Assembly: GCA_947628865.1 (NCBI GenBank)
Contig: CANRBN010000003.1
Location: forward strand, 1-33,272
Length of the DNA: 33,272 bases
Origin: an uncultured Gemmiger sp.
GTDB lineage: Bacteria; Bacillota; Clostridia; Oscillospirales; Ruminococcaceae
Reading direction: 5' to 3'
The notes under the pieces are model-generated. The model did not search any database. It had not been told where the DNA came from and worked only from the letters and a program-made list of their open reading frames with translations. Position numbers and translations under genes: made by a program. This document shows positions 25,784-33,272 of this stretch, piece by piece. Every line of letters starts with the position of its first letter. Position 1 is the stretch's first letter.

Positions 25784-27013
25784 ATGAGAAAGTCCATCAA
25801 AAAAGCGCTTGCCATGCTGGCGGCCAGCGCCTTGACCTTGACGATGCTGGCCGGCTGTGGCAGCACTGCCAGCGCCCCCGCTGCCAGCTCCCCCGCCAGC
25901 ACCCCCGCCAGCGCCCCCGCCGAAGCGGGTCAGGATGAGCCCGCCGCCCCCAGCGGCGACCCCGTCAAGATCGGCGTTCTGGTCGCCGATGTCAGCGGCG
26001 AGGAGGCCCTTGGCTTCCGTTCTTACTATGAGAACTACATCGCCTCCAACTACAACGTCCAACTGCTCTACACCGACCAGCTGGAGGATGCAGCCGGCGA
26101 GCGTGCCGCCATCGAGAAGTTTGCCGCCCAGGGCGCGCAGGCCATCATCTCCTTCTCCAGCAGCGACCGTGCCATGCAGATCGAGACCTGCGCCGACAAC
26201 GAGCTGTACTACGCCGTTGCCTCCGGTATGCTGGATGACGCGCAGTATGAGCAGTACAAATCCAACCCCTGGTTCGTCGGCCAGGTCGGCCCCAGCATGG
26301 ACACCGAGTTTGAGGCCGGCAAGGCGATGGGCGAGTACTTCAAGCAGAAGGGCGCCACCAAGATCGCCATGTACGGCGCTTTCATCCCCAACCCCATGCA
26401 CGTCTACCGTGCGGCCGGCGTGCTGGTCGGCCTTGGCGCCACCTATGGCGGCGCTTCCGATAAGGACGCCATCGTCGGCCAGATCTTCGGCGATCAGGGC
26501 ATCGATGTGAGCAAGGTCACCGCCGACGGTGTGGAGCTGGTCGCCTACTTCCAGGGCTTCGGCGACACCACCACCGACGAGCTCAACGCCGCCATCCAGG
26601 CCGCGCCCGATGCGTTCCTGAGCGTCGGCATGGCCACCACTTTCTTCACCCAGCAGCTCAACACCGCGGGCATCGAATTCAGCGATATCGATTCCTTCAC
26701 CTCCGGCAACGCTGAGGCGATGGCCAACGGCAAGCTGGTCTACCTGGCCGGTAAGTACTCCTCCAGCGTCGGGCCCATCTTCGCCGCCGTGCTGGATGCC
26801 GTCAACGGCAACGCCATCCGTGACGCCGAGGGCAACGCGCTCTCCGTCAGCCAGAGCTATCTGGTCGCCACCGACAGCGCCACCTTTGACAAGTACTTCA
26901 CCGCTGACAAGGGCGATTCCCCCATCTTCAGCAAGGACGTGCTGGACACCGTCATCGGCGCCGACGTCAGCTACGACGATTTCGTCGCCCTGGTCGAGGC
27001 CGACCGTTCCTGA
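25784..27013 (+). CDS. Sugar ABC transporter substrate-binding lipoprotein
   Basis: GGAGGAAAG RBS; lipobox LTMLAGCGST; periplasmic-binding fold-like sequence (VKIGVLVADVSGEEALGFRSYYENYI...). Confidence 0.88.
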   Translation: MRKSIKKALAMLAASALTLTMLAGCGSTASAPAASSPASTPASAPAEAGQDEPAAPSGDPVKIGVLVADVSGEEALGFRSYYENYIASNYNVQLLYTDQLEDAAGERAAIEKFAAQGAQAIISFSSSDRAMQIETCADNELYYAVASGMLDDAQYEQYKSNPWFVGQVGPSMDTEFEAGKAMGEYFKQKGATKIAMYGAFIPNPMHVYRAAGVLVGLGATYGGASDKDAIVGQIFGDQGIDVSKVTADGVELVAYFQGFGDTTTDELNAAIQAAPDAFLSVGMATTFFTQQLNTAGIEFSDIDSFTSGNAEAMANGKLVYLAGKYSSSVGPIFAAVLDAVNGNAIRDAEGNALSVSQSYLVATDSATFDKYFTADKGDSPIFSKDVLDTVIGADVSYDDFVALVEADRS

Positions 27014-27061
27014 TACGGGCAAACTGCTTACAAGGGTTTCATAGATCCTCCTTACTATAAA

Positions 27062-27107
27062 CCGCAGCCGGCGTCGGCAGTCCGGCGCCGGCTGCGGCGA
27101 TTCTTTT
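27062..27107 (+). terminator. Intercistronic terminator-like/mRNA-stabilising hairpin after the binding-protein gene
   Basis: ccgcagccggcg (27062-27073) / cgccggctgcgg (27086-27097), followed by cgattctttt. Confidence 0.75.
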
Positions 27108-27141
27108 GCAAAACAATCCAACGGAATGTGAGGCAGCAACC

Positions 27142-28155
27142 ATGAACAACGTGCTCAAAAAAGCGGCCGGCGCGCTTGCCATCCCGGTCATCGTAGCGGT
27201 GGTGCTCAATGTGCTGTGCGCGCTGGGTGGGCGGGCCATGCTGGCCAGCAAGACCAGCTTTGACAACTTTGTCGTCTACACCGCCATCGTGATGATCACC
27301 ACCATGGCGCTTTCCATCAACCTCAACAGCGGTCGGTTCGATTTCTCGCTCGGCGCCATGGCTGTGCTCTCGGCTGTCATCGGCGCCAAGCTCAGCTACG
27401 TCCTGCTTGCCGGCGGGCCGGGGAGCGCTACGCTGATGCTGGTGCTTACGGTACTGGCGGGAGCGGTGCTGGGGCTCTGCTCCGGCGGGCTGTATGTGCT
27501 GCTGCGCATCCCGCCCATCATCACCTCGCTCGGCGTCACACTCATCTATGAGGGCATCACCTACACGATCACCGGCGGTCGCTATATGATGACCGAGGTG
27601 CAGAACGCCGATATGGCCGCCTTTGCGGGCAACTGGTACTGGGGCCTGCTCATCATCGTCGCCGTGCTCGCGGGGATCATCGTCCTGTTTGACCACACCC
27701 GTTTCGGCGTGGATTACCGCGCCCTCAAGGAGGGGCAGCGCGTGTCCGTCAACACCGGCATCCGCGAGGTGCCCAATGCCCTTGGCTGCTACGCCGTCTG
27801 CGGCGCATTGATGGGCATCGTCGGTTTCCTGAACGCCGCGCGCAACACCAACATCAATGGCGGCTCGCTGAGCTTCGGCTCCATCGGCATCATGTTCACG
27901 GCGTTCCTGCCCATGTTTATCGGCGGCTATATCAGCCGCTGGTGCAACGAAAAGATCGGTTATCTTCTGGCGGCACTGTGCATGTCGATGCTCAACTCCA
28001 CCTTTGCCGTGTACGCCAACCAGGTCAACGCTTCCATGCAGTCCATCATCAATGCGGTGCTGCTGGTGCTGTTCCTGATCTATCTCAACAATGAGTACCG
28101 CATCGCCAGCTTCTTCAAGGGCCCGCGCGCGCAGCGCAAAGCCGCGCAGGGCTAA
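27142..28155 (+). CDS. Second sugar ABC transporter permease (CUT2-like)
   Basis: Multi-TM; NSGRFDFSLGAMAVLSAVIGAKL; ARNTNINGGSLSFGSIGIMFTAFLPMFIGGYI. ATG at 27142. Confidence 0.88.
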   Translation: MNNVLKKAAGALAIPVIVAVVLNVLCALGGRAMLASKTSFDNFVVYTAIVMITTMALSINLNSGRFDFSLGAMAVLSAVIGAKLSYVLLAGGPGSATLMLVLTVLAGAVLGLCSGGLYVLLRIPPIITSLGVTLIYEGITYTITGGRYMMTEVQNADMAAFAGNWYWGLLIIVAVLAGIIVLFDHTRFGVDYRALKEGQRVSVNTGIREVPNALGCYAVCGALMGIVGFLNAARNTNINGGSLSFGSIGIMFTAFLPMFIGGYISRWCNEKIGYLLAALCMSMLNSTFAVYANQVNASMQSIINAVLLVLFLIYLNNEYRIASFFKGPRAQRKAAQG

Positions 28156-28169
28156 GGGAGGCCGCAGCG

Positions 28170-29918
28170 ATGATCGACCTCAAGGGCAACCCCTTTTATC
28201 TGAACGACGCACAGATCGCCTGGGTGCGCAGCACCCTTGCCGGCATGACGCTGGAGCAAAAGGCCGGCCAGGTGTTCTGCCCCATGGGCTTTACCGACGA
28301 TGAAGGCGCTTTGCGCCATATCGTGCAGGATATCGGTGTGGGCGGCATGATGTACCGTGCCGGCCCCGCCGCCTATGTGCAGGCCACGCACCGCAAGATC
28401 CAATCGCTGGCAGCCGTCCCGCTGCTGCTCGCCGCCAACACCGAGGCCGGCGGCAACGGCCTTGCACTGGAGGGCACCAGCTTTGGCGCGCCGCTGGCCG
28501 TGGCCGCCACCGATGACCCCGAAAATGCCTACCGCATGGGCTATACCGCCTGTGCCGAAGGCGCCGCGCTGGGGCTCAACTGGAGCTTCGCGCCCATCGT
28601 GGATATCGACAGGGAATTCCATAACCCCATCACCAACACCCGCACCTTTGGCTCCGACGTGCAGCGCGTTATCGACTGCGCCGGCCGCTATATGGACGCA
28701 GCGGACGAGAACGACGTCGCCGTGGCCATCAAGCATTTCCCCGGCGACGGTGTCGACGAGCGCGACCAGCACATCCTGACCAGCGTCAACTCGCTGAGCT
28801 GTGAGAGCTGGATGGTTTCTTACGGCAAGGTCTACCGTACGCTCATCGAAAAGGGCGCCAAGACCGTGATGGTCGGCCACATCGCGCAGCCGGCGTGGAC
28901 GCGGCGCATCAACCCGGACGCCACGCGCCGTCAGACGCTGCTGCCCGCCAGCCTCAACCCGGCACTGTTGACAGGTCTTTTGCGCGGCGAGCTGGGCTTC
29001 AACGGCCTGATCTCGACCGACGCCACGCCGATGGTCGGCTTCACCGCCGCCATGCCGCGGCAAAAGGCCATCCCGGCCTGCATCGCCGCCGGCGCCGACA
29101 TGATCCTGTTCAACAAGGATCTTGACGAGGATTACGCCTTTTTGCTGGACGGTGTACGCCAGGGCTTTGTGAGCGAGCGCCGCCTGGACGAAGCCGTGAC
29201 GCGCATCCTCGCGACCAAGGCCTCGCTGCATCTGCCGGAAAAGGCGGCAAACGGCACGCTGGTGCCGGGGCCGGACGCGCTGGCCTCAGTCGGCTGTGCG
29301 CGGTTCCAGGCCTGGGCAAACGTCGTGGCCGACAAGGCCATCACGCTTGTGCGGGACGAGGAAAAGCTGTTGCCGCTCTCGCCCAAAAAGTACCGCCGCG
29401 TTTACCTCAACGTCATCCAGAAGAGCCTTGACCCCGCGGACGAGCTCGTCACGCGCTGGAAGAAGCTGTTTGAGAGAGAGGGCTTTGAGGTTACGGTGCG
29501 GGATCGCCGCGTCAGCATCACGGTCGAGGATTTTATGGCGCCGAGCCTGAGCCCCGAAAAAGGCCGCCTCATGCATGAGATGTACCGCAGCGTGGCCGAG
29601 GCGAAGCAGAGCTACGATTTGTATGTCTATATCGCCAATATGCAGAATGCCTCCAACAATACGACGCTGCGGCTGAACTGGAACGTGGCTTTCGGCCTCG
29701 GCGATGACGCACCGTGGCTGGTGTCGGAGGTGCCGGTGCTGATGATCAGCACCGCAAACCCCTACCACCTGTTCGATGCTCCGATGATCGGCACCTATAT
29801 CAACGCCTATGACAGCTCCCTGCGCTTCTGCGCGGCCACAATGGAAAAGCTGATGGGGCGCAGTGCCTTTACCGGCAAAAGCCCTGTCGACCCTTTCTGC
29901 GGCAAGGAGTACATCTGA
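28170..29918 (+). CDS. Glycoside hydrolase family 3 (NagZ-like) protein
   Basis: MTLEQKAGQVFCPMGF, GLNWSFAPIVDIDREFHNPITNTRTFG, AIKHFPGDGVDERDQH, LISTDATPMVGF. Confidence 0.9.
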   Translation: MIDLKGNPFYLNDAQIAWVRSTLAGMTLEQKAGQVFCPMGFTDDEGALRHIVQDIGVGGMMYRAGPAAYVQATHRKIQSLAAVPLLLAANTEAGGNGLALEGTSFGAPLAVAATDDPENAYRMGYTACAEGAALGLNWSFAPIVDIDREFHNPITNTRTFGSDVQRVIDCAGRYMDAADENDVAVAIKHFPGDGVDERDQHILTSVNSLSCESWMVSYGKVYRTLIEKGAKTVMVGHIAQPAWTRRINPDATRRQTLLPASLNPALLTGLLRGELGFNGLISTDATPMVGFTAAMPRQKAIPACIAAGADMILFNKDLDEDYAFLLDGVRQGFVSERRLDEAVTRILATKASLHLPEKAANGTLVPGPDALASVGCARFQAWANVVADKAITLVRDEEKLLPLSPKKYRRVYLNVIQKSLDPADELVTRWKKLFEREGFEVTVRDRRVSITVEDFMAPSLSPEKGRLMHEMYRSVAEAKQSYDLYVYIANMQNASNNTTLRLNWNVAFGLGDDAPWLVSEVPVLMISTANPYHLFDAPMIGTYINAYDSSLRFCAATMEKLMGRSAFTGKSPVDPFCGKEYI

Positions 29919-29953
29919 AAGGCCCAACTTTTTTTGTGAGGGAGTATGGACTT

Positions 29954-30595
29954 ATGCTCTATAAAGGTGTTATCTTTGATTTGGACGGCGTCCTCTGCTT
30001 TACCGACGAGTACCATTATCTTGCCTGGAAAGCGGTGGCGGATTCCATCGACGTCCCGTTCGACCGCAACATCAACAACCGCCTGCGGGGCGTTTCCCGC
30101 ATGGAGAGCCTGGACATCATTCTTGAAAACTATCCCGGTCGTCTTTCCCAGCCGGAGAAAGAACAGCTTGCCGAGCAGAAGAACGAGATCTACAAAAAGT
30201 ACCTGCGCCGCATGACCCCCGCTGATCTGAGCGACGAGGTCAGTGCCACACTGTGCGCGCTGGACGAGTTGGGCCTCAAGCTGGCTATCGGCTCCTCCAG
30301 CAAGAACACCCCGTTCATTTTGCAGCAGCTGGGCCTGGGCGGATATTTCGATGCCGTTTCCGACGGCAACAACATCACCCGCTCAAAGCCCGACCCCGAG
30401 GTCTTCCTCAAGGCCGCGCAGATGCTCGGCCTTGCTCCGGCGGACTGCCTCGTCGTCGAGGATGCCGTGTCAGGCGCACAGGCAGGCCATGCGGGCGGAT
30501 TCCAGGTCGCCTGCGTGGGCGATGCTTCTGCCGCCGGCGCCGGGGATTACAATCTTACGTCCATCTCACAGCTCATCAGTGTCGTGCAGGGATAA
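29954..30595 (+). CDS. pgmB: Beta-phosphoglucomutase-like HAD hydrolase
   Basis: MLYKGVIFDLDGVLCFTDEYHYLAWKAVADSI, LRGVSRMESLDIIL, AIGSSSKNTPFILQQLGL, SKPDPEVFLKAA, VVEDAVSGAQAGHAGGF. Confidence 0.9.
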   Translation: MLYKGVIFDLDGVLCFTDEYHYLAWKAVADSIDVPFDRNINNRLRGVSRMESLDIILENYPGRLSQPEKEQLAEQKNEIYKKYLRRMTPADLSDEVSATLCALDELGLKLAIGSSSKNTPFILQQLGLGGYFDAVSDGNNITRSKPDPEVFLKAAQMLGLAPADCLVVEDAVSGAQAGHAGGFQVACVGDASAAGAGDYNLTSISQLISVVQG

Positions 30596-30614
30596 ACCGC
30601 AGGGAGGATATCCT

Positions 30615-32141
30615 ATGGAGCGTAATGACGCTTTTTTGAAGACCGCGCAGGCGTTGCTGCCGCAGCTTCATCACAGCAGGGCCGTGCCCTGCCGGACGGT
30701 GACGGTACAGCCGAATGCCGCCGATGCCGTGGTGGAGCCGACCGAGGACTACCGTACCCGTGCCCTGCGCAAGGGAGACGTGGTCTGCCTGGATTTCGGG
30801 GATCATTTTGTCGGCCATATCACGCTGACCCTTGCAAGCACCGGCAGCCACCCGGACGCCCCGGCATGGCTGCGTCTCAAATTTGCCGAGCGCCCCTGCG
30901 AGCTGTTGGAAAATGCCGAGGAGTACCGCGGCTGGGTCAGCAGCGGCTGGATACAACAGGAGCAGCTGCATATCGATGTGCTGCCGGCCACGCTCACGCT
31001 GCCGCGGCGATATGCGTTTCGGTATTTGCAGATCGAGGTATTGGACGTCAGCGGCAAGTACGCCCTGACCGTCCAGGATGTTTTTTGCGATACCACCACG
31101 AGCGCTGACGACAGTGCTTTAGCCCGCTACCAGACGCAGGATGCGGAATTGGCCGCGCTTGACCGTATCGCCTGCCGCACCCTGCGCGAATGCATGCAGC
31201 AGGTGTTTGAGGACGGCCCCAAGCGTGACCGTCGCCTGTGGATGGGCGACTTGCGCCTGCAGGCGCTGGCCAACTACCAGACCTACCGCAGCAACGATTT
31301 GGTCAAGGCGTGTTTGTATCTCTTTGCCGGCACCACGCAGGCAAATGGCCGTGTGGGCGCCTGCCTGTTTATGGAGCCGGAGATCGAAGTGGACGATACG
31401 GCGATGTTCGACTATTCGCTGTTCTTTATCGCGACACTGCGCGATTATTTGAACGCCACCGGCGACACGGCGACGGCCGGGGAGCTTTGGCCGACAGCTG
31501 CGCACCAGCTGGAGCTGGCGGCGGCGAATTTTGACGAACGCGGCATCGTGCGCGATTCCGACGTGCTGGGCTGGTGCTTTGTCGACTGGAACCTTGCCCT
31601 CAACAAACAGGCCGGCGCGCAGGGCATCTACCTTTACTGCCTGCAGGCGGCCATCGAGCTGGCGCAGGCGCTGGGCAAAACCGAAGCGCTGCCGCGCCTG
31701 CGCGCAGAGCAACGGGCAAAAGCGGAGGCGGCCCGCAAATACCTGTGGAATGCCGAAAAGCAGCTGTTTGTCAGCGGCGCCCAAAAGCAGCTTTCCTGGG
31801 CCAGCCAGGTGTGGATGGTACTGGGCGGCGTGCTGACCGGGGCCGAGGCGGCGGCGCTGCTCGCGCGGCTGCCGACCTGCCGGGAAGCGCTCGAGATGGT
31901 CACGCCGTATATGTATCACCACTATGTTGACGCGCTGCTCATGGTCGGCGAAAAGGAACAGGCTCTGCGCGTCCTCCGGGAATACTGGGGCGGCATGGCG
32001 GCGCTCGGCGCCGACACTTTCTGGGAGCTGTACAACCCCGCCGACCCGGCCGAATCGCCCTACGGCGGCACCATCGTCAACAGCTACTGCCACGCATGGA
32101 GCTGCGCGCCGGCGTATTTCCTGCGCAAATACTTTGCCTGA
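30615..32141 (+). CDS. Alpha-L-rhamnosidase-like (GH78-type six-hairpin) glycosidase
   Basis: CMQQVFEDGPKRDRRLWMGDLRLQALANYQTY (GH78-like CPQREK/R..W.GD region), WCFVDWN, DTFWELYNP, YCHAWSCAPAYFLRKYF. AGGGAGGATAT RBS. Confidence 0.82.
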   Translation: MERNDAFLKTAQALLPQLHHSRAVPCRTVTVQPNAADAVVEPTEDYRTRALRKGDVVCLDFGDHFVGHITLTLASTGSHPDAPAWLRLKFAERPCELLENAEEYRGWVSSGWIQQEQLHIDVLPATLTLPRRYAFRYLQIEVLDVSGKYALTVQDVFCDTTTSADDSALARYQTQDAELAALDRIACRTLRECMQQVFEDGPKRDRRLWMGDLRLQALANYQTYRSNDLVKACLYLFAGTTQANGRVGACLFMEPEIEVDDTAMFDYSLFFIATLRDYLNATGDTATAGELWPTAAHQLELAAANFDERGIVRDSDVLGWCFVDWNLALNKQAGAQGIYLYCLQAAIELAQALGKTEALPRLRAEQRAKAEAARKYLWNAEKQLFVSGAQKQLSWASQVWMVLGGVLTGAEAAALLARLPTCREALEMVTPYMYHHYVDALLMVGEKEQALRVLREYWGGMAALGADTFWELYNPADPAESPYGGTIVNSYCHAWSCAPAYFLRKYFA

Positions 32142-32167
32142 GCATCCGGCAAAAGGCCAGACTCTGC

Positions 32168-32205
32168 CTGCCCGCAGCATCCCCGGCGGACGGGCAGATC
32201 TTTTT
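32168..32205 (+). terminator. Rho-independent terminator after the glycosidase
   Basis: ctgcccg (32168-32174) / cgggcag (32191-32197), followed by atcttttt. Confidence 0.75.
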
Positions 32206-32246
32206 GTAAGGGCCTGCATCCGCAAACAGAAAAACATTAAGGAGGA

Positions 32247-32468
32247 ATGAAGCGTACAGCCGTGCTTTTTAGCCATTGATATCGGCACCTTTTCTTCAAG
32301 TATATCGCCGAGGCCATGGGCGTCGACACCGCCGGCATGGATCGGGCCGCCTACCGCAAGGCGGCCATCGGCGCCGTCAAGCAGCTCTCCGCCGACGTGG
32401 GCATCCCCACCTGGCTGGAGGCGATGGAGGATCTCGAGTTCCTCGCCCAGTCCGCTTTGACAGTCTGA
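32247..32468 (+). pseudogene. Chimeric gene remnant: FGGY-kinase-like N-terminal fragment joined to a FucO-type iron-containing alcohol dehydrogenase fragment
   Basis: AAGGAGG RBS + ATG 32247. One frame reads FLAIDIGTFSSS (FGGY kinase start); another frame from 32292 reads FFKYIAEAMGVDTAGMDRAAYRKAAIGAVKQLSADVGIPTWLEAMEDLEFLAQSALTV* (Fe-ADH C-terminal region). Frames disagree and no full ORF exists. Confidence 0.65.
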
Positions 32469-32736
32469 GGCCCCGACATTCGGCGGGGCCTCAGCGTGTC
32501 GAGAAACTCGACACGCTGCAAAAGAGGGGTTCGGCTTTGCTGGCTTCGCCAGTCCGCCTGCACCCCTCTCTTGGACACACCCCGTCGCAAAAAATGCCGT
32601 TCTCATGCCTAAAGGCGACTCGGACGGCATTTTTTGCTCTAGCGGTATCGACCTCGTCTGCGCATGTCAGCCGAGGTCGATGGATTCAGAAAATACCTTT
32701 TTCGACAGTCTGAGGCCCCGCCATTCGGCGGGGCCT
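32459..32736. repeat. Cluster of consecutive hairpins bounded by near-identical direct repeats (REP/MITE-like element)
   Basis: gacagtctgaggccccg[a/c]cattcggcggggcct at 32459-32491 and 32704-32736. In between: 12-bp stem cagcgtgtcgag/ctcgacacgctg (32492-32518), agaggggt/acccctct (32523-32569) with inner ctggc/gccag (32540-32552), aaaaaatgccgt/acggcatttttt (32589-32635), atcgacctcg/cgaggtcgat (32647-32681). Confidence 0.88.
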
Positions 32737-32753
32737 GCACGCTGTCTGGCAAA

Positions 32754-33179
32754 TCACCGTTTCAAATGTCGGATATGTTTTTCCAGGGCAGTGACCCGGT
32801 ATCGGCAGTGGCGCACCAGCTCGGCACGCGTTGCCAGCATCCAGGGCGCGCTGTTTCCGGAAAGGCTGGACAACGCATTGATGATCCCGAAACCGTGTTC
32901 GTGCATGCGATGCGCGGAAAGTGGGTGGCTGCCAAGCTGCAGGCAGTTGCGCAGGCCGTTCAAATCCATGCCGGAGCCCCAGTCGGCGACAAGCATGCGG
33001 AGCCGTTGGGGATCGGACGGGTGTTCCGCCAGGAGGATCTGCACCTGCGCTCCCCCCCCGGAGCGTGCGGCGGCAAGCGCGTTTTCGACCAGTTCGCAGA
33101 GCCAATACCGCAGCCACGTTTCGAGCGTGGTTTCCTCACTGAATGAGGAAAGCTGCGTTGGGTTCATGATCGGTTTCAT
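32754..33179 (-). CDS. Small stand-alone GHKL (histidine kinase-like) ATPase
   Basis: LCELVENALAAARSGGGAQVQ (N-box), LVADWGSGMDLNGL (G1), HEHGFGIINALSSLSG (G2). Start MKPIMNPTQ with AGGAGA RBS; the longer ORF start at 33251 is not needed. Confidence 0.75.
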   Translation of the reverse strand: MKPIMNPTQLSSFSEETTLETWLRYWLCELVENALAAARSGGGAQVQILLAEHPSDPQRLRMLVADWGSGMDLNGLRNCLQLGSHPLSAHRMHEHGFGIINALSSLSGNSAPWMLATRAELVRHCRYRVTALEKHIRHLKR

Positions 33180-33204
33180 GGCAGTTCTCCTATATGCGGA
33201 AAGC

Positions 33205-33272
33205 ATGGCCATGACGGAAAAAATCAAGATCGCCCTTATTAAAAAAGGCATGACGGTAAAGGATCTGGCCGC
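33205..33272 (+). CDS. XRE/Cro-like HTH protein, N-terminal part only (runs off window)
   Basis: MAMTEKIKIALIKKGMTVKDLA, a typical start of a Cro/C1-type HTH. Confidence 0.5.
   Translation, partial: MAMTEKIKIALIKKGMTVKDLA

Noticed and set aside
25682-27139. 485-aa minus-strand ORF rich in G/V/D
   Set aside because: Antisense shadow of the substrate-binding lipoprotein gene.
32351-32590. 79-aa minus-strand ORF (MRRGVSKRGVQADWRSQQSRTPLLQRVEFLDT...)
   Set aside because: Translation of the hairpin repeat cluster; this kind of ORF recurs with dispersed repeats and is unlikely to be a gene.
32459-32736. Hairpin cluster considered as a retron msr/msd
   Set aside because: No reverse transcriptase gene nearby and no a1/a2 arrangement recognisable; dispersed repeat is simpler.

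Overview
High-GC window, apparently from a gut Clostridia/Oscillospiraceae-like Firmicute (inferred from gene content only). Left to right: (1) the 3' end of an IS3-family-like transposase (1-153). (2) A minus-strand operon (250-5217) for a minimal type IV-filament system: PilT-type ATPase, PilX-like protein, prepilin-like protein, DUF4860-like protein, small membrane protein, GspF/PilC protein and transglutaminase-like lipoprotein. Upstream on the same strand is an AraC-type regulator fused to a GH39-like domain (5281-7758). (3) A plus-strand surface-fibre locus (8313-22848): a giant LPXTG adhesin with 13 HxHxxxC[Y/F] repeats, an LPXTG backbone pilin, a class C sortase, an FctA-like pilin without a sorting signal, two proteins with SipW/TasA-type signal peptides (AYFTD / ALTYYSDTY), a VKTGD-anchored protein, an in-frame fusion of a MucBP-like surface protein with a SipW-type signal peptidase, a class B sortase, a coiled-coil protein and a P-type signal peptidase I. 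(4) A plus-strand carbohydrate operon (23195-32141): CUT2-like ABC transporter, GH3, beta-phosphoglucomutase-like and GH78-like proteins. It is followed by apparent remnants of an FGGY kinase and a FucO-type dehydrogenase. (5) A cluster of distinct hairpins (32459-32736), then a GHKL ATPase divergent from an HTH gene that runs off the window. The strongest candidate for an under-described system is the hybrid sortase + SipW fibre locus. Its notable points are a G12 tract upstream of the adhesin, a Cys/His repeat array, and a SipW peptidase fused to a surface protein with a good internal start. No tRNA, rRNA or CRISPR was recognised. All assignments come from reading the sequence; no database search was run.
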